Assembly (NCBI RefSeq): GCF_014648095.1
Contig: NZ_BMQL01000016.1
Location: forward strand, 35,909 to 99,908
Length of the DNA stretch: 64,000 nt
Direction of reading: 5' to 3'
Origin: Deinococcus ruber
Lineage (GTDB): Bacteria; Deinococcota; Deinococci; Deinococcales; Deinococcaceae
The translations under genes were made by a program, and so were the position numbers. Below, piece by piece: positions 10,785-21,096 of this stretch. A model generated the notes under the pieces. That model worked only from the letters and a program-made list of their open reading frames with translations, was not told where the DNA came from and searched no databases. Every line of letters begins with the position of its first letter. Positions within the stretch are counted from its first letter, which is position 1.

Positions 10785-11152
10785 TCATATCCAGGTCGGG
10801 GAGCAGATCGGTGAGACAGCACACAGAGATGGCTGATAGGCGGGCGGTGGTCTTTCTGGAAGCTCGCGGATGACGGCATGCAGGACAGTGGATAGAACCT
10901 TTTCTGTGTGCTGTCCTTTTACGATGATCGGGCACCGGAACCCGCCCGTCAACAGCGTTTATGTTTATGTTTCAGGTGCCAGAACAGCAAAAAGTACAGG
11001 CGAACGCCAGCGGCCCGCTGCAAAATTGGTATGCAAGTGGTGTACATTGAACCAGCACCCAGGATTCGGCCTGATCCGTTGTCGTCCACCCAGTTCAGCC
11101 ACCTTCACCCGCTCACCTCAACCAGCCGCTGCCGCGACTCAGGGAGGTCTGT
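10785..11152. other. Divergent intergenic region between the c-di-GMP gene and the recycling locus
   Basis: 368 bases without a supported gene. It holds a 13-base inverted repeat pair (10815-10827 and 10903-10915), a tandem TTTATG repeat near 10960-10972, and an A/T-rich stretch with AAGTGGTGTACATT at 11035-11048 that may contain the anmK promoter. Promoters for both flanking genes must lie here, but I cannot place -35 boxes with confidence. Confidence 0.5.
10815..10915. repeat. 13-base perfect inverted repeat pair, 75 bases apart
   Basis: GACAGCACACAGA at 10815-10827 and its exact reverse complement TCTGTGTGCTGTC at 10903-10915 flank the likely start region of the minus-strand c-di-GMP gene. 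The arms are too far apart for a simple hairpin terminator. They could be paired binding sites for a regulator of one or both divergent genes. Confidence 0.7.
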
Positions 11153-11206
11153 ATGTCCGCTTCTCGTTCCTTTTGGCTCCGCCCCCGCCCTCGGTCGCCG
11201 CTTTGA
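11153..11206 (+). CDS. 17-residue leader ORF overlapping the anmK start
   Basis: ATG 11153 follows a strong SD, AGGGAGG at 11141-11147, with 5-base spacing. The ORF reads [17 protein letters not shown] and stops at TGA 11204-11206, which overlaps the likely anmK start TTG (11203-11205) as TTGA. anmK itself has no visible SD, so ribosomes finishing this peptide would be the natural source of initiation. An alternative is that a one-base frameshift separates a former N-terminus from anmK. Confidence 0.5.
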   Translation: MSASRSFWLRPRPRSPL

Positions 11207-12396
11207 CACCTGCTGTACGCCAGCGCTGGCCCAGAGTGCTTGGCCTGATGAGCGGCACCAGCGTGGACGGCATCGATGCCGTGCTGATCGAGCTTCCTGG
11301 CTGGCCCGCTCTCAATCCGGCGCGGCCCGGTAGCAGCAGTCCGCCTCCTGCCCTGAGCAGCGCTGCGCCGCGAATCCGGGTGCTGGAACACCGCGCCGTT
11401 CCCTTCGCCGACGGATTGAGGGCGGCGCTGCTGGCGGCCAGCCGGAACGATGCCTGCACCAGCGACCTCACTCAGCTGAACTTCGAACTGGGCGCGGCGC
11501 TGGCAGACGCCGCCGCCGACCTGTCGCGGGACGCCGACCTGATCGCCAGCCACGGGCAGACGGTGCATCATCTTCCGCACCTCGACGCCTCGCGGGGCTG
11601 GCGCACGCGTTCGACCCTTCAGATCGGGGAAGCGGCGCAGATCGTGGAGCGCACCGGAAAGCCGGTGATCTCGGATTTTCGGCCCGCCGATCTGGCGGCA
11701 GGTGGGCAGGCCGCGCCGCTGGTGCCGTTTGCCGACCGGGTAATGTACGCCGAAGACGGGGTGCGGCGCAGCATTCACAACCTGGGCGGCATCAGCAACC
11801 TGACGTATCTGCCGGGGCTGGACGAGGCGGGCGTGCTGGCCTTCGACACCGGGCCTGCCAATGCGCTGATCGACGATGTGGCGGCCCAGACGGGGCAGCG
11901 TTACGACGAGGGCGGGCGGCTCGCGGATTCCGGGCGAATAGACGAGACGCTGGTGGAGCGCTGGCTGCAAGACCCGTACCTGAGTGCCCTGCCGCCCAAA
12001 TCCACCGGGCGCGAACGCTGGAATCTGAGCCGGATGGACGGCGCACAGGCGCTGAGCGTGCCCGATCTGGCCGCCACCGTCACGGCCTTCAGCGCCCGCA
12101 GCACCGCGCAGGCGTATCGGCGTTTTGTGCTGCCACGCGGCCTCGACGAGGTCGTGGTGGCGGGCGGCGGCGCGTACAATCCGGCCCTGATGCGGCATCT
12201 GCGCGACCTGCTGCCCGTTCCGGTGCTCACCTTCGAGGAGCGCGGCTGGAATTCGGCTGCCCGCGAGGCCGCTGCCTTTGCGGTGCTGGGCTATTACGCG
12301 TACCAGGGCTGGCGCAACACGCTGCCGCACACCACCGGGGCACGCCGTCCGGTGATCGCCGGGAAGCTATCGCGGCCCTGGCTGGGAGACACATGA
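11203..12396 (+). CDS. anmK: Anhydro-N-acetylmuramic acid kinase
   Basis: About 397 residues from TTG 11203. The family signature [18 protein letters not shown] is near the N-terminus, with [36 protein letters not shown] and [12 protein letters not shown] following. AnmK opens the 1,6-anhydro ring of anhydroMurNAc from turned-over peptidoglycan and phosphorylates it to MurNAc-6-phosphate. The frame continues upstream, but that sequence has no family similarity; TTG 11203, giving [20 protein letters not shown], puts the signature at the usual distance. It overlaps a short leader ORF at its start and the serine hydrolase gene at its end (ATGA), opening the recycling operon. Confidence 0.93.
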   Translation: MTPAVRQRWPRVLGLMSGTSVDGIDAVLIELPGWPALNPARPGSSSPPPALSSAAPRIRVLEHRAVPFADGLRAALLAASRNDACTSDLTQLNFELGAALADAAADLSRDADLIASHGQTVHHLPHLDASRGWRTRSTLQIGEAAQIVERTGKPVISDFRPADLAAGGQAAPLVPFADRVMYAEDGVRRSIHNLGGISNLTYLPGLDEAGVLAFDTGPANALIDDVAAQTGQRYDEGGRLADSGRIDETLVERWLQDPYLSALPPKSTGRERWNLSRMDGAQALSVPDLAATVTAFSARSTAQAYRRFVLPRGLDEVVVAGGGAYNPALMRHLRDLLPVPVLTFEERGWNSAAREAAAFAVLGYYAYQGWRNTLPHTTGARRPVIAGKLSRPWLGDT

Positions 12397-13391
12397 CAGG
12401 AAACGCTTTTCAGCTGGTCGAACAGGCGGTCAAGGACGGCGTGGTGCCGGGTGCGGCGCTGGGCGTGCTGAGGGCAGGGGAGAGCGCAGAGGTGGCGTGC
12501 TGGGGGCTGGCGCAGCGTGTGCCCACCGAGGAGCCGCTGACGCTGGACACCGTGTTCGATTTGGCGAGCCTGACGAAGGTGCTGTTCACGGTGCCGGAGG
12601 TGCTCAGAGTGGTGGAAGACGGTCTGGCCGATCTGGATGACCCCATATCGCGCTTCCTGCCCGAGATCGGCTGGCTGCGGCCCACCGACCTGAGCGCCGT
12701 GACGCTGCGACAGCTTCTGACACATACGGCAGGGCTGCCCGCTCACGCGCCGCTGTACACCTGGGGCGTCAGTCCGGCCACCCTGAAAGCGCGGCTCCTT
12801 CAGGAACCCTGGCCGCTGGGCGAGCACGTGTATTCCGACATCGGGTACATGCTGCTGGGGCTGATCGTCGAGCGGCTGCGCGGCGAAGCGCTGTCGGCCC
12901 GCCCGCTGTCGCCGGGTCTGACGTTTGCTCCAGATGCTCGGCTGGCGGCGTCCACCGAGTTCTGTCCGTGGCGCGGGCAGGTGATCCGGGGCGAGGTTCA
13001 CGACGAGAATGCCTCTGCGCTGGGCGGCGCGGCGGGCCATGCAGGGCTGTTCGGCACGCTGGCGGGCGTCCTGAAGGTGGCTGAAAGCCTGCTGGACGGC
13101 ACACTGCTGAGCCGCGCCGCCCTGACAGAACTTCGGCGGCCCCAGACCGACACCCGCGCTCTCGGCTGGGAGCGGCGGTACGCGGGCTGGAGCGGCGGCA
13201 GCCTGTGCAGCGCCAGCACCATCGGACACACCGGGTTCACCGGAACGGGTGCATGGATCGACTTCGAGCGCGGCTTTGCCTGGGTGCTGCTGACGAACAG
13301 CGTGCATCCGTCGCGGCATACCAGAGTGCCGCTCAATCCACTGCGCCGCAGCGTCGGAAACGCGCTGGCGGCAAGCTGGGAGGACAGATGA
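12393..13391 (+). CDS. Serine hydrolase, class C beta-lactamase/esterase fold
   Basis: 332 residues. The penicillin-binding-type motif SLTK is at 59-62, YSD at 147-149 and HTGFTG begins at residue 279, which is the SxxK / YxN-like / HTG triad of the beta-lactamase-related esterase and D-aminopeptidase group. There is no signal peptide, so it probably acts in the cytoplasm. Lying between anmK and nagZ with ATGA overlaps on both sides, it may trim muropeptides, for example as an amidase or D-Ala peptidase, but it could be an esterase. It is not expected to be a drug-resistance enzyme. Confidence 0.85.
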   Translation: MTGNAFQLVEQAVKDGVVPGAALGVLRAGESAEVACWGLAQRVPTEEPLTLDTVFDLASLTKVLFTVPEVLRVVEDGLADLDDPISRFLPEIGWLRPTDLSAVTLRQLLTHTAGLPAHAPLYTWGVSPATLKARLLQEPWPLGEHVYSDIGYMLLGLIVERLRGEALSARPLSPGLTFAPDARLAASTEFCPWRGQVIRGEVHDENASALGGAAGHAGLFGTLAGVLKVAESLLDGTLLSRAALTELRRPQTDTRALGWERRYAGWSGGSLCSASTIGHTGFTGTGAWIDFERGFAWVLLTNSVHPSRHTRVPLNPLRRSVGNALAASWEDR

Positions 13392-14881
13392 CAGATATCA
13401 AAGCGGGCCATCTCCTGATGGCAGAAATGTTCGGCACGCGGCTCGACGAAGAGACGGTGGCCTATCTGAAGACGTATGAGGTGAAGGCGGTGTGCCTGTT
13501 TCGCCGCAACATCGAATCGGAGGCGCAGCTCACGCAGCTGTGTGCCGACCTGTCCGCGCTGATGGGGCCAGACGCCCTGATCGCCATCGACCAGGAAGGC
13601 GGCGGCGTGGTGCGAACCGACTTCTGGGCCTTTCCGCCCTCGGCGCTGTGCCTGGGGGCCGTGGGCGATGTGGCCCTGACCGAGCAGGTGGCGCAGGCCA
13701 ACGCCCGGTTTCTGTGCTCTGTGGGCATCAACTGGAATTTTGCGCCCGTCCTTGACGTGAACATCAATCCGCACAACCCGGTGATCGGAGACCGGGCCTT
13801 TGGCAGCGACCCCGAACAGGTGGCGGCGCACGGGCTGGCCTACGCACGCGGGCTGGAAGCGGCGGGTGTAGCGGCGTGTGCCAAGCACTTCCCCGGTCAC
13901 GGCGACACCCACCAGGACAGCCACGAGGAGTTGCCCACCGTGAACCGCTCACGCGCCGAGCTGGAACAGACCGAACTGCTGCCGTTCCGCCGGGCCGTGC
14001 AGGACGGCGTATCGGCCATCATGACCGCCCACATCGTCTTCCCGGCACTGGATGCGGCGCTGCCCGCCACCCTCAGCCCCGCTGTCCTGACGGGGCTGCT
14101 GCGCCGCGAGTGGGGCTACGACGGCGTGATCATTACCGACAGCATGGGCATGCTCGCCATCGACAGCCACTACGGGCGCGGCGCGGCGGGTGTGGCCGCG
14201 CTGCACGCCGGGGCCGACATGCTGATGGCGCTGGGGCCGATTCCGGCGCAGATACAGACGCTGGACGCGGTGCAGGCGGCGCTGGACGATGGCAGCTACG
14301 ATCCGGCTCCTTCGCTGGCGCGGCTGAAACGGCTGGCGGCGCAGTTTCCGGTGCAGATTCGCCCGCAGCCGGAGCGCGGGGCCGACACGCGGCTGTTCGG
14401 GCGGGCGTGGGCGCGGGGACTATGCCGAGTCGGTGACGTGCAGCGGCCCACGCCGGGCAGCCGGGCAATCCTGGTGGTCAGCCGCGAAGAAGCCGAGCGC
14501 AACGTGAGCGAGGCTGGCCCCAGCGCCGATCAGGTGGTCGCCGCGCTCAGGGGCCTCTACGACTTTCAGCTGCACACCTACGACGATCCGGCGCAGCTCG
14601 ACTGGCCTGCTCTGCGGGCGCAGGCCGACGCGGTGGGGGCAACGCTGCTGCTGGCAACCACCGGGCGGCTGCGCGTCGAGTTTGATTTTGCGGGTGTTCG
14701 CCCCGACCTGCACCTGTGCCTGTGGAACCCATATGCCGTGCTGGACGTACCAGCACCCGCGCTGGTCACCTTCGGCTATCAGCCGGAAGCGCTGGAAGGA
14801 CTGCACGCCTACCTGTCGGGCCACGCGGAGGCGACAGGACGGCTGCCGCTGGCAGGACTGGACGTGAGGACGCCCTCCTGA
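13388..14881 (+). CDS. nagZ: Beta-N-acetylhexosaminidase, glycoside hydrolase family 3
   Basis: 497 residues from ATG 13388, which overlaps the preceding stop as ATGA. The GH3 signature KHFPGHGDTHQDSH spans 166-179, with the Asp177/His179 dyad of NagZ acting as acid/base. The nucleophile is Asp251 in IITDSMGM, and IAIDQEGGGVVR precedes them. It would remove the terminal GlcNAc from muropeptides. It is longer than E. coli NagZ by an extra C-terminal domain of roughly 130 residues, as in Gram-positive homologues. No signal peptide is seen, so substrates would be imported, consistent with the ABC transporter genes that follow. Confidence 0.93.
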   Translation: MTDIKAGHLLMAEMFGTRLDEETVAYLKTYEVKAVCLFRRNIESEAQLTQLCADLSALMGPDALIAIDQEGGGVVRTDFWAFPPSALCLGAVGDVALTEQVAQANARFLCSVGINWNFAPVLDVNINPHNPVIGDRAFGSDPEQVAAHGLAYARGLEAAGVAACAKHFPGHGDTHQDSHEELPTVNRSRAELEQTELLPFRRAVQDGVSAIMTAHIVFPALDAALPATLSPAVLTGLLRREWGYDGVIITDSMGMLAIDSHYGRGAAGVAALHAGADMLMALGPIPAQIQTLDAVQAALDDGSYDPAPSLARLKRLAAQFPVQIRPQPERGADTRLFGRAWARGLCRVGDVQRPTPGSRAILVVSREEAERNVSEAGPSADQVVAALRGLYDFQLHTYDDPAQLDWPALRAQADAVGATLLLATTGRLRVEFDFAGVRPDLHLCLWNPYAVLDVPAPALVTFGYQPEALEGLHAYLSGHAEATGRLPLAGLDVRTPS

Positions 14882-14883
14882 CA

Positions 14884-14912
14884 CCACTTCGACTCCACAG
14901 GTGTCAAAGTGG
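14884..14912. repeat. Imperfect inverted repeat after nagZ
   Basis: CCACTTCGAC (14884-14893) pairs with GTCAAAGTGG (14903-14912) with one mismatch around a 9-base loop. No U-tract follows, so it is a poor terminator. The right arm covers the -35 region of the promoter just downstream, and AAAGTGG recurs 11 bases later, about one helical turn, which is more like an operator. Confidence 0.5.
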
Positions 14913-14929
14913 CCTGAAAGTGGTATGGT
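14902..14929 (+). promoter_or_regulatory. Internal promoter for the binding-protein gene
   Basis: TGTCAA (14902-14907), a 16-base spacer, and the extended -10 TGGTATGGT, whose hexamer TATGGT is at 14924-14929. It lies about 75 bases before ATG 15005, leaving a leader with a good SD. It would allow higher expression of the binding protein than of the upstream enzymes. Confidence 0.55.
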
Positions 14930-15004
14930 TGCTATCAGTTCCCCGTTCTGTTCGCCGGTCTGTTCATGCAGGCTGGCGCACTCCCTTATTTATTGGAGGT
15001 TTGT

Positions 15005-16768
15005 ATGCGCCACAAAGGAATTCTGGCCCTGACGCTGCTGCTGGCAGCTACGCTCTCGACCGCTGCGGCGGCCCCCAAGAAGGTCAGCGGCTACGAATCG
15101 CTGGGCGTCGTGGCAGGCAAGAGCGGCGGCAACCTGACGCTGGCCCTGGGTGACAGCCCCCAGAGCCTGAACTATTACGGAGCCATCGACAACAATCTGG
15201 GCCTGATCTCACAGCAGCTCTTCGACACGCTGGTCGAGTTCAACTACGCGACGTACAAGCTGGAACCCGCGCTGGCCGAGAGCTGGACGGTGTCGCCCGA
15301 CGGCAAGGTGTATACCTTCAAGCTGCGTCAGGGCGTGAAGTGGAGCGACGGCGAGGACTTCACCGCCGACGACGTGGCCTTTACCTTCGATCAGATCGTC
15401 GAGAATCCGGAGGCCCGCGCAGGCGACGCCGAGACCTTCAGCCAGGGCGGCAAGAAGATTCCCTTCGATGTGGTCGATAAGTACACCATCAAGGTGACGC
15501 TCCAGAAGCCCACGCCTGCCTTCCTGCTGCAACTGCGGGCGTCGTTCATCATGCCCAAGCACAAGCTGCTGAAGTACAGCGTGGCGGGCGGCGCGAAGCC
15601 TGCCGACATCAACAACGCCTGGCCCACCAATGTCGCGCCCTCTGAAGTGGTCGGCACCGGGCCGTTCAAGCTGGCGTCGTACACCACCGGGCAGAAGGTC
15701 AGCCTGGTTCGCAATCCGAATTACTGGAAGGTGGATGCCAAGGGCACCAAGCTGCCGTACCTCGACAGCCTCGACTTCCTGATCATCCGTGACCCGCAGG
15801 CGCAGGTGGCGCAGTTTCTGGCGGGCAACATCGATCAGCTCAATATCACCGGCGCTCAGTTTCCCGATCTGAAGCAGAAGGAAGTGTCGGGCGCGCCCTT
15901 CAAGGTGATTCGCAGCACCGCGCTGTTCGGCTCTCCTCCCTTCCTGGCCTTCAACTTCGACGCCAAAGATGCGGCGCTCGCCAAGGTCTTCAGCGATCTG
16001 CGCTTCAGAGACGCGATGCAGTCGGCGCTCAACCGTCAGCGCATGATCGACACCGTGTACAACGGTCTGGCGAGTCTGCCGGGTCACGGCGTCGCGCCTG
16101 CCAACAAGGCGTTTTACGTGAACACCAAGAGTTCGCTCGGCGACTTCGACCTGAAGGCAGCAGGCGCGGCCCTCGACGCGATGGGCCTGAAAGACACCGA
16201 CGGCGACGGCGTTCGCAACATCGCCAAGGGCAAGAACCTGGAATTCGACCTGACCTACGGCACCGATTCCAGCGTCTATCCGGCGCTTGCTACCATCATC
16301 CAGAACGATTTCAAGCAGATCGGCGTGAAGGTGAATTTGCAGGGCATCCTGGCGAAGAACCTGCTCTCGACGGGTCTGAGCGGCAACTACGAGGCGATTC
16401 TGCACGCGTTTGGCGACCAGCCCGACCCCGAGCTGCGCCGTCCCATCTGGGAGCCGGGCGGAGCGCTGTACTACTGGCACCGCAGCCTTCAGCCCGCCAA
16501 CGACGGCGGCACGCCCAACATCGCCAAGATGTTCCCCTGGGAAAAGGAAATCTACAACATCTTCGAAACGGCGGCAGTCACGCCCGACGCGGGCCAGCGC
16601 AAGGCGCTCTACACCCGCTGGCAGCTGCTGTTCGCCCACAACCTGCCGGTCATTCCGCTGCTCAAGCCCGAGAACATCGGCGCGGTTTCCAACAAGTACG
16701 GCAACTACATCTATAACCTGGGTGTTATTCCCGGTTACAACCCCGTGCCGCTGATCTACGTCAAATAA
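15005..16768 (+). CDS. ABC transporter substrate-binding protein, oligopeptide/muropeptide type (SBP family 5)
   Basis: 587 residues from ATG 15005, with GGAGG at 14995-14999. It opens with a Sec signal peptide (MRHKGILALTLLLAATLSTAAAA) cleaved near residue 23 and without a lipobox Cys. The body has family 5 landmarks such as ALAESWTVSPDGKVYTFKLRQGVKWSDG and GTGPFKL. Its place between nagZ and two DppBC-type permeases, in an operon with anmK and murQ, suggests it captures cell-wall peptides or muropeptides outside the membrane. A general oligopeptide role is also possible. It has its own candidate promoter in the nagZ-SBP gap. Confidence 0.88.
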   Translation: MRHKGILALTLLLAATLSTAAAAPKKVSGYESLGVVAGKSGGNLTLALGDSPQSLNYYGAIDNNLGLISQQLFDTLVEFNYATYKLEPALAESWTVSPDGKVYTFKLRQGVKWSDGEDFTADDVAFTFDQIVENPEARAGDAETFSQGGKKIPFDVVDKYTIKVTLQKPTPAFLLQLRASFIMPKHKLLKYSVAGGAKPADINNAWPTNVAPSEVVGTGPFKLASYTTGQKVSLVRNPNYWKVDAKGTKLPYLDSLDFLIIRDPQAQVAQFLAGNIDQLNITGAQFPDLKQKEVSGAPFKVIRSTALFGSPPFLAFNFDAKDAALAKVFSDLRFRDAMQSALNRQRMIDTVYNGLASLPGHGVAPANKAFYVNTKSSLGDFDLKAAGAALDAMGLKDTDGDGVRNIAKGKNLEFDLTYGTDSSVYPALATIIQNDFKQIGVKVNLQGILAKNLLSTGLSGNYEAILHAFGDQPDPELRRPIWEPGGALYYWHRSLQPANDGGTPNIAKMFPWEKEIYNIFETAAVTPDAGQRKALYTRWQLLFAHNLPVIPLLKPENIGAVSNKYGNYIYNLGVIPGYNPVPLIYVK

Positions 16769-16901
16769 CGAGCTGAACGAAGCAGCTGTTTGCAGCAGTA
16801 ACTGAAGCGTGTCGTCTGTGGCGCGTGGCGTGTGGGATGGCATCTGGACGCCCCTGCATCCACGCGCCTTCTCACGACCGATCCTCAAGGAGTTCCGCCC
16901 C

Positions 16902-16949
16902 ATGTTTTTCTACAAGCCACACGCTGCCGTGCTGACCCACTCATGCTGA
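16902..16949 (+). CDS. 15-residue leader ORF overlapping the first permease start
   Basis: ATG 16902 has an SD, AAGGAG at 16887-16892, 9 bases upstream. It encodes MFFYKPHAAVLTHSC and stops at TGA 16947-16949, just inside the permease gene, whose ATG is at 16943. The permease has no SD of its own. This is the second such arrangement in the locus. Confidence 0.5.
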   Translation: MFFYKPHAAVLTHSC

Positions 16950-17914
16950 GCTTTATTCTGCGCCGCGTGCTGGGCATGCTTCCCACGCTGCTGATCATCA
17001 GTGCGATCTGCTTTCTGGTCATCAAGCTCCAGCCGGGCAGCTTCACCGATCAGTATCTCGAAGACCCGCGCTTCACCAAGGAAACGGCGGCGGCCATCGC
17101 CCGGCAACTCGGCCTCGATCAGCCGCCCGTCGTGCAGTATTTTCACTGGCTGGCAGGCGTGGTCACGCATTTCGACTTCGGCTATTCGTTCCTGCAAAAC
17201 CGCCCGGTGGTCACGGTCATCGGAGAGTTGCTCGGCTGGACAGTCTTCATCGCCTTCTTCACGCTGGTCTTCAGCTGGCTGGTCGCCATTCCGCTGGGCA
17301 TCTATACGGCCTTCAACCGCCACAGTGTCGGCTCTCAGATCATCGGCTTTCTGGGGTATCTGGGCCTCGCCATTCCCGATTTTCTGGCGGCCCTGCTGAT
17401 CGTGGCACTCGTCCTGCGGCTGGGCGGAACCAACGTCGGCGGCCTGTTCAGCCCGAACTTTATCGACGCGCCGTGGTCGTGGGCCAGGGTGCTCGACCTG
17501 CTCAATCACCTGTGGATTCCGGTGCTGGCAGTGGGGCTGGAAGGCGTGGCGGGCCTGATGCGTCAGATGCGGGCCAGTATGCTCGACGTGCTGGGGCAGG
17601 ATTACGTCAGGACGGCGCGGGCCAAGGGTGCGCGGCCCCAGCAGGTGATCTGGCGGCACGCGGTCAGAAACGCTATCAATCCGCTGATCAGTCTGGCGGG
17701 CCTGAGTCTGCCGACCCTGATTTCCGGCACCATCATCATCAGCATCGTGCTGAATCTGCCGACCATCGGGCCGCTGCTGTACGACAGTCTGGTGAACAAA
17801 GATCAGTACATGGCCCTGACGCTGCTGATGATGTCGGCGTTCCTGCTGCTGATCGGCAATCTGCTGTCCGATATCGCGCTGGCGTGGGCCGACCCGCGTG
17901 TGAGGTACGCATGA
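16943..17914 (+). CDS. ABC transporter permease, DppB/OppB type
   Basis: 323 residues from ATG 16943 (MLSFILRRVLGMLPTLLII), the typical DppB N-terminus of one membrane helix followed by a periplasmic loop. The cytoplasmic EAA-like loop reads DYVRTARAKGARPQQVIWRHAVRNA, the contact site for an ATPase. It would form half of the membrane channel for the substrate bound by the preceding protein. The start codon lacks an SD and overlaps a 15-residue leader ORF. The end overlaps another short ORF (ATGA) before the second permease. Confidence 0.88.
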   Translation: MLSFILRRVLGMLPTLLIISAICFLVIKLQPGSFTDQYLEDPRFTKETAAAIARQLGLDQPPVVQYFHWLAGVVTHFDFGYSFLQNRPVVTVIGELLGWTVFIAFFTLVFSWLVAIPLGIYTAFNRHSVGSQIIGFLGYLGLAIPDFLAALLIVALVLRLGGTNVGGLFSPNFIDAPWSWARVLDLLNHLWIPVLAVGLEGVAGLMRQMRASMLDVLGQDYVRTARAKGARPQQVIWRHAVRNAINPLISLAGLSLPTLISGTIIISIVLNLPTIGPLLYDSLVNKDQYMALTLLMMSAFLLLIGNLLSDIALAWADPRVRYA

Positions 17915-17987
17915 AGCGCTGGACATCGCAACAGCCCGCGATCTTGACTGCCTTCCGCCTTCCAACTCCCCATGACCGGGGTTCCAG

Positions 17988-17991
<4 letters not shown>
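17911..17991 (+). CDS. 26-residue bridging ORF between the two permeases
   Basis: ATG 17911 overlaps the stop of the first permease (ATGA), and TGA 17989-17991 overlaps the start of the second (ATG 17988, again ATGA). The ORF therefore exactly fills the 76-base gap between two subunits that must be made in equal amounts. The peptide starts MKRWTSQQPAIL and is basic. No known function; it may serve only to carry ribosomes across. Confidence 0.5.
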
Positions 17992-19108
<1,117 letters not shown>

Positions 19109-19112
<4 letters not shown>

Positions 19113-20044
19113 ACAGGACTCTGAACCTGCCGCTCGAAACCAATCTGCTGCTGGGCCTGGACGCGGGCGGCAGCAGCACCAAATGGGGTCTGTTCCGGCA
19201 GGACGGCACCCTGCTGCGCCAGGGAAGAGCCGAAGCCCTGACCGGGCACCTCTTCAGCAGCAGCGACACAGACCACCTTCAACGTTTTCTGGCCCAGCTA
19301 CACGCCGAACTTCAGACCCCGGTGGCAGCGGTGGTGGCGGGCGTCAGCGGGTTACAGATGGGGGCGCTGCCGCTGCTGCGGGCGGCTCTGTCCGAAACCT
19401 TCAGCGTGCCCGACTCGCGGATTCGTGTCACCGACGACATGGAACTGGCCTACGCTGCTCATTTCCTGCCGGGCGAGGGGGTGCTGGTGTATGCCGGAAC
19501 GGGCAGCATTGCCTACCACCGAACGCGTGCGGGCGAGGTGCTGCGGGCGGGCGGCCACGGGTTCCTGCTGGGCGACGAGGGCGGCGCGTTCTGGCAGGGT
19601 CAGCGGGCGCTCAAAGCCGTATTGAACGTTCAGGATGCCGGCGTGGTGCCCACTGGCCCGCTGGCCCGCGAACTGGAAGCCGTGACCGGATCGCTCGCGT
19701 GGCCCTACCTGCGCCGCTGGGTGTACGAGGGCGGCAGGGGAGCGCTGGCGACCCTGGCCCCGGCCCTGTACCGCGCTGCCCTCCTGAACGACCCTGCGGC
19801 GCTCGACGTGACGCGCCGCGCCGGGGCAGCACTGGCGACCCTGGCCCGCACGCTGCTCAGCCGCTGTCCTCCCGGAACGCCGCTCACCCTCTGCGGCGGC
19901 GCGGCCAACGACCTGATCCGCGCCGAATTCAGTGCTGCGCTGCCGGAGGTGGTGACGCTGTTGCCCCGTATGCCGCTGCTGGGTGCGCCGCGCCTCTCGC
20001 CGCTGTCTCATCTTTCCCCCTCGCTGGAGGAGTCCCGCGCATGA
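19109..20044 (+). CDS. BadF/BadG-family amino-sugar kinase (MurNAc/GlcNAc kinase-like)
   Basis: 311 residues from ATG 19109, overlapping the permease stop as ATGA. The actin-like ATPase phosphate loop LLGLDAGGSSTKWGLF and the adenosine/phosphate-2 region VLVYAGTGSIAYHR, with GDEGGAFW, place it with eukaryotic-type N-acetylglucosamine kinases and clostridial MurK. Next to murQ, the sensible role is to phosphorylate MurNAc (and perhaps GlcNAc) at O6, giving the substrate of the MurQ etherase. Sugar specificity is inferred from context. The 3' end overlaps murQ (ATGA). Confidence 0.85.
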
Positions 20045-21027
20045 CGTACCCGGCCCGAGAACCTGACCTCGACCATTCCATCAAACCCGACCCTTCCGAT
20101 CCTGATCATGAGGGGGCTCCTGTGTCCGACACCACCCTGCTGTCAACCGAGCAACTCAGTCCCTCTCACGCCGACCTCGACATGTTCGGCATGCCCGACC
20201 TGATCGCGGCCCTGATCAGCGACCAGCATTCGGCGCTGCGGGCAGTCGAAGCTGCCGCGCCCGCGCTGGAACGCGCCACCGAAGCGGCAGTCGAGCGGCT
20301 GCTGCGAGGTGGGCGACTGGTGTACCTGGGAGCGGGCACGTCTGGGCGGCTGGGCGTGCTGGACGGCGTCGAGCTGCTTCCCACCTTTTCCTGGCCGCCC
20401 GAGAGACTCGTCACGCTGATTGCGGGGGGCGAGCGGGCCATGTTCCGCGCCGCCGAGGGAGCCGAGGACGACCACGCGGCAGGCCAGCGCGATCTGGAAC
20501 GCGAAGAATTGGCACCCGGCGACGTGCTGATCGCGCTGGCGGCCAGCGGCACCACGCCTTACGTGCTGGGCGGCGTGGCGTATGCCAATGCCCTGGGCGC
20601 TCTGACCATCGGCATCAGCAACAACCCCGGCAGCCCGCTGCTGCAAGCCGCTGCCATCGCCATCGCGCTCGATACCGGCCCCGAGGTCATCAGTGGCAGC
20701 ACCCGCCTGAAGGCCGGAACCGCTCAGAAAATTACGCTCAATACCCTGTCGAGCGCCATCATGGTGCGGCTGAACAAGGTGTACGGCAATCTGATGGTCG
20801 ATCTTCAGGTCACCAACATCAAGCTGCGCCGCCGCGCCCTGGCCCTGACGATGCTGGCGACCGGTGCGTCGCAGGCCGAAGCTGCCGCCGCGCTGGAACA
20901 CGCAGACGATCACGTCAAGACAGCCATCGTGATGTTGCGTCTGCATCTGGAACCCGGACAGGCGCGGGCCGCGCTGGAACAGGCCGGGGGCAGCGTCCGG
21001 GCCGCGCTGGAGGCGAGGGCGGAGTAA
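20041..21027 (+). CDS. murQ: N-acetylmuramic acid 6-phosphate etherase
   Basis: From ATG 20041 it is 328 residues; GTG 20122, with AGGGGG 5 bases upstream, would give a more typical 301 residues, and both starts are possible. The SIS-domain signature YLGAGTSGRLGVLDGVELLPTF is present, followed by a conserved EGAEDD and ALAASGTTPYVLG. Glutamates equivalent to the catalytic pair are retained. MurQ cleaves the lactyl ether of MurNAc-6-P to GlcNAc-6-P and D-lactate. It closes the enzyme part of the recycling operon, with an ATGA overlap with the kinase gene upstream. Confidence 0.94.
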   Translation: MTYPAREPDLDHSIKPDPSDPDHEGAPVSDTTLLSTEQLSPSHADLDMFGMPDLIAALISDQHSALRAVEAAAPALERATEAAVERLLRGGRLVYLGAGTSGRLGVLDGVELLPTFSWPPERLVTLIAGGERAMFRAAEGAEDDHAAGQRDLEREELAPGDVLIALAASGTTPYVLGGVAYANALGALTIGISNNPGSPLLQAAAIAIALDTGPEVISGSTRLKAGTAQKITLNTLSSAIMVRLNKVYGNLMVDLQVTNIKLRRRALALTMLATGASQAEAAAALEHADDHVKTAIVMLRLHLEPGQARAALEQAGGSVRAALEARAE

Positions 21028-21080
21028 CACATGAAACGGTGGCAAGAACCCGAACTGCGTTCCTCTGAATACGCTCCTTC

Positions 21081-21089
21081 TGGTATGGT
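21081..21089 (+). promoter_or_regulatory. Extended -10 for a leaderless gntR-family transcript
   Basis: TGGTATGGT at 21081-21089 is an extended -10 (hexamer TATGGT 21084-21089), and ATG 21097 follows 7 bases later. Transcription would start at or next to the initiation codon. The same nonamer occurs in the promoter of the binding-protein gene at 14921-14929. Confidence 0.5.
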
Positions 21090-21096
21090 CAGGGTG

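Noticed and set aside
14133..16903. Long antisense ORFs opposite nagZ and the binding protein
   Set aside because: High G+C creates long open antisense frames; the sense proteins have intact motifs and good starts, the antisense ones do not.
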